NCBI GenBank assembly: GCA_016717855.1
Contig: JADKEV010000078.1
Coordinates: forward strand, 1 to 31,587
Source of the DNA: Betaproteobacteria bacterium
Lineage (GTDB): Bacteria; Pseudomonadota; Gammaproteobacteria; Burkholderiales; Casimicrobiaceae
Length of the DNA: 31,587 bases
Direction: 5' to 3'
The notes under the pieces are model-generated. The model was not told where the DNA came from and searched no databases. It saw only the letters and a list, made by a program, of their open reading frames with translations. Each line of letters starts with the position of its first letter. Within the stretch, counting starts at the first letter, position 1. Positions 26,863-31,587 of the stretch are shown piece by piece. Position numbers and translations under genes: made by a program.

Positions 26863-28402
26863 ACCGTCACCCGCCGCCGCGCAGCTTGCCGCCGACGTCG
26901 TCGTGATCGGCGGCGGGGGCAGCGGCCTGGCCGCGGCGATCGAGGCCGCATCGCTCGGACGCAGCGTCGTGCTCGTCGAGAAGGCGGCACGGCTCGGCGG
27001 CAGCACCGCGCTGTCGGTCGGGTCCATCACCGCCACCAACACGCCGCAACAATTGCGGCAGGGGATTCTCGACAGCCCGCAAGCGCACTTCGAGGATCTC
27101 CAGAAGTTCAACCAAGGCGTGGGCCTGGCCGACAACGCAAAGCTCAGCCGCCTGCTCGTGGACAACGTCCCGGAGACCGTGCGCTGGCTGATGTCGATGG
27201 GCGTCGAGTTCCATGGCCCGATGAACGAGTTGCCGCACCGCAAGCCGCGCATGCACGTGGTGTTGCCGAACTCGCGCGCGTACATCTTCCATCTCGGACG
27301 GCGCGCACGCGCGCTCGGCGTCGATATCAGGACCTCGGTTCGTGCATCGGCGTTCATCGTGGCCGACGGCAGGGTGACCGGTATCCGGTGCCAGACGCCG
27401 GACGGACCGCTGGAGATCCACGCCCGCGGCGGCGTCGTACTCTGCAGCGGCGACTACAGCGCGAGCGAGGACAAGCGCGCACGTTACCTGGGCTCGCACA
27501 TGAAAGCGGTGAACCCGGTCAACATCCACAACACCGGGGATGGCCAGGACATGGTCGAGGCGCTGGGGGGCAGCGTGGTCAACCGGCAGCTCTACCTCGC
27601 CGGCATCCGCTTCCAGGCGCCGCCGGCGAAGTGGATCCACAACCTGCCGCCCAACCGCCTGCTGACGCGGTGCATGCGCCTGATGCTGGAGCGGCTTCCG
27701 GGCGCGATCGTGCGGCCGTTCATCATGAGCTTTCTCACCGGCATCCTCGTCCCCTCCCCGAAGTTGCTGCAGAGCGGCGCCATGCTGGTGAACCGGAACG
27801 GCGAGCGCTTCGGCGACGAACTCGACGCTCCCGGACCCCGTATCGCGCAGCAACCGGAGCAAATTGCTTACCTCGTCTTCGACGCGAAGCTCGCCGCCAG
27901 ATTCAGCGGCTGGCCGAACTACGTCTCGACCGCGCCAGGGTTCGCTTATGCGTCGATCGCCGACTACCGCAGGAACCGGAAGGACATCTTCCATGAGGCA
28001 GCGACCCTCGAGGCCCTTGCCGCCAGCATCGGCGTTCCCGCCGCCGCGCTCACGCGCACCGTGGCGGAGTACAACACGTCGCCCGAGCGGGAACGGACGG
28101 GCAGGATGGCGGCCGACCGCGGGCCGTACGTCGCGATCGGGCCAGTCCGCTACCTGATCAACTTCACCGACGGCGGTGTCGCCGTGTCGGACGAACTGCA
28201 GGTCCTCGGCAAGGACGGGCAACCCGTGCCCGGCCTCTATGCAGCCGGATTTTCAGGAATGGGTGGCGTGCTGCTCGAAGGCCACGGCCACCACCTGGGA
28301 TGGGCGTTCACCTCCGGACGCCTGGCCGGCCGCAAGGCCGCGTATAACGTGGCGACGGCGGACATACCGGAAGCCGCCGGTGCGCAACCCGCATCGCACT
28401 GA
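26855..28402 (+). CDS. FAD-dependent oxidoreductase (FAD_binding_2; fumarate reductase / 3-ketosteroid dehydrogenase-like)
   Basis: 515 residues. The FAD-binding Rossmann motif is DVVVIGGGGSGLAAAIEAAS (GGGGSG 19-24) with Glu42 in VEKAARLGGSTALSVGS. Later come GGVVLCSGDYS, NIHNTGDGQDMVEALGG, and the C-terminal FAD contact GLYAAGFSGMGGVLLEGHGH with LGWAFTSGRLAGRKAA. There is no heme-binding CxxCH, so it is not a flavocytochrome. Members of this family desaturate ketosteroids and other cyclic ketones or reduce fumarate-like double bonds. The start overlaps the EthD-like gene. The neighbours suggest oxidation or reduction of a cyclic acid intermediate; the substrate is unknown. Confidence 0.9.
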   Translation: MNEPSPAAAQLAADVVVIGGGGSGLAAAIEAASLGRSVVLVEKAARLGGSTALSVGSITATNTPQQLRQGILDSPQAHFEDLQKFNQGVGLADNAKLSRLLVDNVPETVRWLMSMGVEFHGPMNELPHRKPRMHVVLPNSRAYIFHLGRRARALGVDIRTSVRASAFIVADGRVTGIRCQTPDGPLEIHARGGVVLCSGDYSASEDKRARYLGSHMKAVNPVNIHNTGDGQDMVEALGGSVVNRQLYLAGIRFQAPPAKWIHNLPPNRLLTRCMRLMLERLPGAIVRPFIMSFLTGILVPSPKLLQSGAMLVNRNGERFGDELDAPGPRIAQQPEQIAYLVFDAKLAARFSGWPNYVSTAPGFAYASIADYRRNRKDIFHEAATLEALAASIGVPAAALTRTVAEYNTSPERERTGRMAADRGPYVAIGPVRYLINFTDGGVAVSDELQVLGKDGQPVPGLYAAGFSGMGGVLLEGHGHHLGWAFTSGRLAGRKAAYNVATADIPEAAGAQPASH

Positions 28403-28451
28403 CAATTGCGGCCCACTTTCAACGATCACCCCACTTGACTGGAGAACCACG

Positions 28452-29498
28452 ATGACTCAACGATCCCTACCCCGCCATGTCTCACCGCGGACCGCGAAAC
28501 CGCGCGTCACTTCGCTGACGAGACGCGCTGCGGTGCTGGCGTGTTGCGCGACTGCCGTCGCGATGCTGCTGCCCGCGCAAGCCGGGGCGCAGTCCTTTCC
28601 GACGAAGCCGGTCAAGATCGTGGTCGCGTATGCCGCGGGCGGCACCATCGACAATGCCGGCCGGCGCATTGCCGAGGACCTCGGCACCGAGCTGGGCCAG
28701 CCGGTGATCATCGAGAACCGCGGCGGCGCCAACGGCATCCCGGCGTCCGAATACGTGGCGCGCGCCGCGCCCGACGGCCACACGATGCTCCTGACCTCGG
28801 TACCCGCGCACGCCGGCAACAAGGCCGCCTACAAGAAACTGCCCTACGACACGATCAACGACTTTATCCCGGTGACGGTGCTCTCCTACCAGCCGCTGGT
28901 ACTCGTCGCCCATCCGAGCCTGCCCGCCAACAACATCCCCGAACTGATCAAGCTGGCCAAGGAGCGACCGGGTAAGATCAGCTACGCATCGTTCGGCGTC
29001 GGCGGCCTGGCGCACCTGGCCGGCGTGCAATTGAATCTCCTCGGCGGCAGCGAGATGAATCACGTCCCCTACAAGGGCGGTGGGCCGGCGATCGCCGACG
29101 TCCTCGGCGGCCACGTCGACCTCTATTTTTCCGGCGTCACGACGGTGCTGCCACTCATCGCCGAAGGCAAGTTGAAGGCGCTCGCGGTGAGCAGCGCCAA
29201 GCGCGTCAAGTCGCTGCCCAACGTGCCAACGGTTGCGGAAACCCCGGGCTTCGGCTCGTTCGAGGCCGTCGTCCCGCCGATCCTGATGGTGCCGGCCAAG
29301 ACGCCGGCCGCGGTGGTCGCGAGGCTGCACGCCGCGCTCTACAAGGTGACGCATAACGAAGCGCATCGAGCCAAGATCGAAAAGGCCGGCGAGGGCGATG
29401 TCCTGACCAGCACGCCCGAACAGTCGATGGAGGCGCTGAAGAAAGAAGTCGATCGGCTCGCCCTGCTGTTCAAGGCTGCCGGCATCGAGCCCGAGTAA
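28452..29498 (+). CDS. Bug/TctC-family tripartite tricarboxylate transporter substrate-binding protein
   Basis: An intact 348-residue receptor; ATG 28452 has GGAG seven bases upstream. The signal peptide is long: about 29 polar residues, then AAVLACCATAVAMLLPAQAG and AQ. Then KPVKIVVAYAAGGTIDNAGR, IIENRGGANGIPASEYVARA, LPYDTINDFIPVTVLSYQPL, PGKISYASFGVGGLAHLAG, NHVPYKGGGPAIADVLGGHV, LPNVPTVAETPGFGSFEAVV and the ending AAGIEPE. The glycine-rich ligand loop reads YAAGGTIDNAGR, with a polar IDN where most paralogues here have TD, hinting at a different ligand. A TRRAAVL stretch in the signal is only a partial Tat motif. Confidence 0.95.
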   Translation: MTQRSLPRHVSPRTAKPRVTSLTRRAAVLACCATAVAMLLPAQAGAQSFPTKPVKIVVAYAAGGTIDNAGRRIAEDLGTELGQPVIIENRGGANGIPASEYVARAAPDGHTMLLTSVPAHAGNKAAYKKLPYDTINDFIPVTVLSYQPLVLVAHPSLPANNIPELIKLAKERPGKISYASFGVGGLAHLAGVQLNLLGGSEMNHVPYKGGGPAIADVLGGHVDLYFSGVTTVLPLIAEGKLKALAVSSAKRVKSLPNVPTVAETPGFGSFEAVVPPILMVPAKTPAAVVARLHAALYKVTHNEAHRAKIEKAGEGDVLTSTPEQSMEALKKEVDRLALLFKAAGIEPE

Positions 29499-29523
29499 GC
29501 AGGCGCGAACCTGGCCAGGTGAA

Positions 29524-30864
29524 ATGACGACTCCCAATCTCGATGCGGTCTGCCGCTTCATCGGCGACACGGCGAACCGCTCGCTGCCGCCCGCGATTCG
29601 CGACCTGGCCAGGCAGTGTCTGGTCGACTGGTTTGCGGTATCGCTGGCGGCGCGTCCCGATGCCGCGCCGGCCGCCGCGCGCCGGCTCATGCAGCAATGG
29701 GCCACCAGCGGACGCGCGCTGAATCTCTACGGCGACACCGGGGCGGCGGCGCCGATGGCGCTGGTCAACGGGACCCTGTCGCACAGCGTCGACTACGACG
29801 ACATGCACTTCGAGACTGCCTACCACGCCAGCGGTCCGACGCTTGCCGCGACGCTGGCCGTCGCGACGGACCGCGGATGCACCGAGCGGGAGTTTCTGGG
29901 CGCGTTCATCACCGGTTACGAAGTCGGCACGACCATGGGCGGAGCGGGCGTCGGGCCTCGCCTGGCGGCCGCCGGATGGCATCCGACCGGCGTGCTGGGT
30001 CATTTCTCCGCGGCGAGCGCGGCGGCTGCGCTGCTGCGCCTGCCCCCCGGGCAGATTGCCAAAGCGCTGGGGCTGGCGGCCACGCAGGCGGCCGGGCTGC
30101 AAGCCTCCGGCGGAACCATGGGCAAGCCCTTCCACGTCGGCAAGGCGGCGATGAACGGCGTGATGGCCGCCGAACTCGCGTTGCTGGGCATGGATTCCAA
30201 CACCAGTCTTCTCGACGATGCGCCAGGCGGAATGCTCGGTTGCCTGTTCCAGGAACCGCTGCTCGCGCGCTTCGACGCGCTCGGCCGCACGTGGCAGATC
30301 GAGGGCAACACCTTCAAGCCGTATGCCTCCTGCCAGCTCTCCCATGCTGCCCACGAAGCAGCGCGCGGGATGGCGGAAGGATTCCGGCGCGACGGGCTGC
30401 GGGAGATCCGCATTCATGTGAACCCGCTGGCGAAGAAGGTCGCAGGAAGGGAGAGCGCATCCTCGCCGATGGAGGGCAAGTTCAGCAATGCGTATTGCGT
30501 GGCTCTCGGGCTCAAGGGCTACGGCGCAGACATGAGCGGATTTACCGATGCGCGCATGCGGGATCCCGAGTTGCAGGAGCTGACGGCGCTGGCGCGGCTG
30601 CATGCCTCCGACAGCGTCGAGCGCTGGCAGGCGCAGATCGAACTCGACTACGGCGATGACGGCATCGTGCGCGGCGAGACCAGGGCGGTTCGCGGCAGCC
30701 CCACCCGGCCGCTGACCTGGATCGACCTGGACGAAAAGTTCCTCAGTGCAACCGCGGCGATCCTCGGCGACGACGCGCCGCGCCTGCTCGAAGCGCTGCA
30801 TGATTTCGAGAAACCAGGACGCCTGGCCGAGGTCGGGCAGATCATCGGTCGGCCGCGCCAATAG
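29524..30864 (+). CDS. MmgE/PrpD family protein
   Basis: An intact 446-residue protein, start ATG 29524 with AGGTG just upstream, 25 bases after the Bug receptor. Conserved segments are ARQCLVDWFAVSLAARPDAA, VNGTLSHSVDYDDMHFETAY (the Asp-rich DYDDMH at 90-95), HASGPTLAATLAVA, FITGYEVGTTMGGAGVG, GWHPTGVLGHFSAASAAAAL, GLAATQAAGLQASGGTMGKP and NTFKPYASCQLSHAAHEA. The family includes 2-methylcitrate dehydratase and cis-aconitate decarboxylase, but most Burkholderiales members beside Bug receptors are of unknown substrate. It is the last gene of its operon. The copy at 6903 is a distant paralogue. Confidence 0.93.
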   Translation: MTTPNLDAVCRFIGDTANRSLPPAIRDLARQCLVDWFAVSLAARPDAAPAAARRLMQQWATSGRALNLYGDTGAAAPMALVNGTLSHSVDYDDMHFETAYHASGPTLAATLAVATDRGCTEREFLGAFITGYEVGTTMGGAGVGPRLAAAGWHPTGVLGHFSAASAAAALLRLPPGQIAKALGLAATQAAGLQASGGTMGKPFHVGKAAMNGVMAAELALLGMDSNTSLLDDAPGGMLGCLFQEPLLARFDALGRTWQIEGNTFKPYASCQLSHAAHEAARGMAEGFRRDGLREIRIHVNPLAKKVAGRESASSPMEGKFSNAYCVALGLKGYGADMSGFTDARMRDPELQELTALARLHASDSVERWQAQIELDYGDDGIVRGETRAVRGSPTRPLTWIDLDEKFLSATAAILGDDAPRLLEALHDFEKPGRLAEVGQIIGRPRQ

Positions 30865-30894
30865 CGGGCCCGCGTGCGGATCGGCTGTGCGCCT

Positions 30895-30916
30895 GCGCCG
30901 CGAGCGAGCGCGGCGC
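30895..30916. terminator. Bidirectional hairpin between convergent genes
   Basis: A perfect 8-base stem GCGCCGCG-AGCGAG-CGCGGCGC lies midway between the MmgE/PrpD stop (30864) and the stop of the oppositely directed GFA gene (30954). A symmetric stem in this position suits termination from both sides, although it lacks a T-run. Confidence 0.55.
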
Positions 30917-30953
30917 GTCAGGCATTCGCGCCAACGAGCAGACCGGGGAGAAG

Positions 30954-31355
30954 CTACTGCTTCTCGATCCCCGGCACGGCCGACAGGTCGCGCGACCACG
31001 GCATCGAAGACTTGCACCAGATCTGCTTGCGGGGGGCAAGCTCGGCGCGCTGGTCAAGGCAGCCCACGCGCAGCGAGTAGCTCTTCGGACTGGTCACGTC
31101 CGATGAATAGACCGGCGCGCCGCAATCGGCGCAGAACGAGTGCGCCCGCCTGGCGCCGCTTTCCGCGGTCTTGATGTAGATCTTCGGCTCGCCCGAGAGC
31201 ATGCGAAAGGTCTCCGCCGGCACGCGCACCGATACGCGATAGGCCGAGCCGGTCAACATCTGGCAGTCGCTGCAGTGGCAGATCGCAACGCCGGCCGGAT
31301 CGAGTTCGGCTTCGTACGCTATCTTGCCGCAATGACATCTTCCCGTTACGTGCAT
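30954..31355 (-). CDS. GFA family (glutathione-dependent formaldehyde-activating enzyme/CENP-V-like) zinc protein
   Basis: 133 residues, ATG 31355 behind AGGAGG. The zinc-binding cysteines are in order: Cys7 and Cys9 in GRCHCGKIAYE, Cys26, Cys28 and Cys31 in AICHCSDCQMLTG, Cys75 and Cys78 in SFCADCGAPVYSS. Length and layout are standard for the small bacterial members. Gfa itself was linked to the glutathione-formaldehyde adduct, but most family members have no proven reaction. It is transcribed toward the rightward operon and away from the partial flavoprotein gene. Confidence 0.93.
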   Translation of the reverse strand: MHVTGRCHCGKIAYEAELDPAGVAICHCSDCQMLTGSAYRVSVRVPAETFRMLSGEPKIYIKTAESGARRAHSFCADCGAPVYSSDVTSPKSYSLRVGCLDQRAELAPRKQIWCKSSMPWSRDLSAVPGIEKQ

Positions 31356-31479
31356 GCCTGCCTCCTGTCGACGTTGTACCGCCGACAGAATATCCCAAGT
31401 GCGGCCCGCGCACGTTTGGCAGTGGCAAAGGCATTCTCAAGCAAATCAAGATTGCGCCAGGCGCCGATCTCTTCCAAGC

Positions 31480-31517
31480 TGGGGACCTCGTCGATTCCCT
31501 CTTTGAACAGGTCCCCA
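31480..31517 (+). repeat. 9-base inverted repeat overlapping a start codon
   Basis: TGGGGACCT (31480-31488) and AGGTCCCCA (31509-31517) are exact inverted copies with a 20-base spacer. The second arm includes the first base of the ATG of the partial flavoprotein gene and takes in its ribosome-binding region, so an RNA hairpin could mask the start. A GCAA-N7-TTGC half-site pair lies upstream at 31441-31455. Chance occurrence of such a repeat in 31 kb is not negligible. Confidence 0.35.
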
Positions 31518-31587
31518 TGCCCGAGTCAAACACTTACGATGTGGTCGTGGTCGGCGGCGGCATCGCCGGCCTTTCCGCCGCGAGCCG
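31517..31587 (+). CDS. FAD-dependent oxidoreductase, N-terminal fragment
   Basis: The first 23 codons of a gene cut by the window edge. MPESNTYDVVVVGGGIAGLS is an unmistakable dinucleotide-binding GxGxxG motif of FAD-binding_2 or related flavoproteins. It resembles the start of the flavoprotein at 26855, so it may be a paralogue. No strong ribosome site precedes the ATG; the upstream sequence forms an inverted repeat instead. Confidence 0.7.
   Translation, partial: MPESNTYDVVVVGGGIAGLSAAS

Noticed and set aside
24823..27357. An 844-codon open frame on the minus strand
   Set aside because: It lies opposite four well-recognised genes; its translation is rich in Arg, His and Gly without any fold motif, as expected of a GC-rich antisense frame.
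28452..28600. Tat signal peptide on the Bug receptor
   Set aside because: TRRAAVL lacks the F-L-K part of the twin-arginine motif, and Bug receptors normally use the Sec route.

Overview
This is a GC-rich window, and the number of Bug/TctC-type periplasmic solute receptors (six) points to a betaproteobacterium of the Burkholderiales. I see no rRNA, tRNA, CRISPR array or complete insertion sequence. Assignments come from reading the translated sequence against remembered family motifs; no database search was run.

Left part (1 to about 13,900), read leftward. The gene order is aldo/keto reductase, aldehyde dehydrogenase, two Bug receptors, amidohydrolase, MmgE/PrpD protein, a third Bug receptor, SDR oxidoreductase, SAM methyltransferase, APC permease, zinc alcohol dehydrogenase, a fourth Bug receptor, and the start of a carboxymuconolactone decarboxylase-like gene. 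Only the amidohydrolase and the aldo/keto reductase are fully open. Every other gene keeps recognisable family motifs but they jump between reading frames. Breaks are dense at the left end and thin out to none by about 12.8 kb. Most reconstructed genes have normal length and motifs, so base-calling or assembly indels near a contig end explain this better than true gene decay. A clear sigma70 promoter (TTGACA-N17-TATCAT, 13917-13945) drives this leftward set.

Centre (14,146 to 25,839), read rightward and with no frameshift. A LysR-type regulator is followed by a tightly packed acyl-CoA operon: enoyl-CoA hydratase, atypical SDR, 3-hydroxyacyl-CoA dehydrogenase, a separate protein matching the C-terminal half of PaaH-type dehydrogenases, acyl-CoA ligase, CaiB-type CoA transferase, a BadI/MenB-like crotonase, a classical SDR, acyl-CoA dehydrogenase, an arylmalonate decarboxylase/Asp-Glu racemase-type protein with one cysteine (Cys188), and a Bug receptor. 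Together these match the roles of AliA, AliB, BadK, BadH and BadI in alicyclic (cyclohexanecarboxylate-type) ring degradation, plus extra steps. The best reading is an uncharacterised pathway that activates, dehydrogenates, hydrates, oxidises and hydrolytically opens a carbocyclic acid.

Right part (26,005 to 30,864), read rightward: a two-helix membrane peptide, an EthD-like barrel protein, a FAD_binding_2 flavoprotein, a Bug receptor and an MmgE/PrpD protein. The regions upstream of the central and right operons share a 45-base block: a GCAA-A-TTGC palindrome, CTTC 11 bases before it and CAAGCT 19 bases after it. This suggests the two operons are co-regulated. The window ends with a leftward GFA-family protein and the first codons of another flavoprotein.
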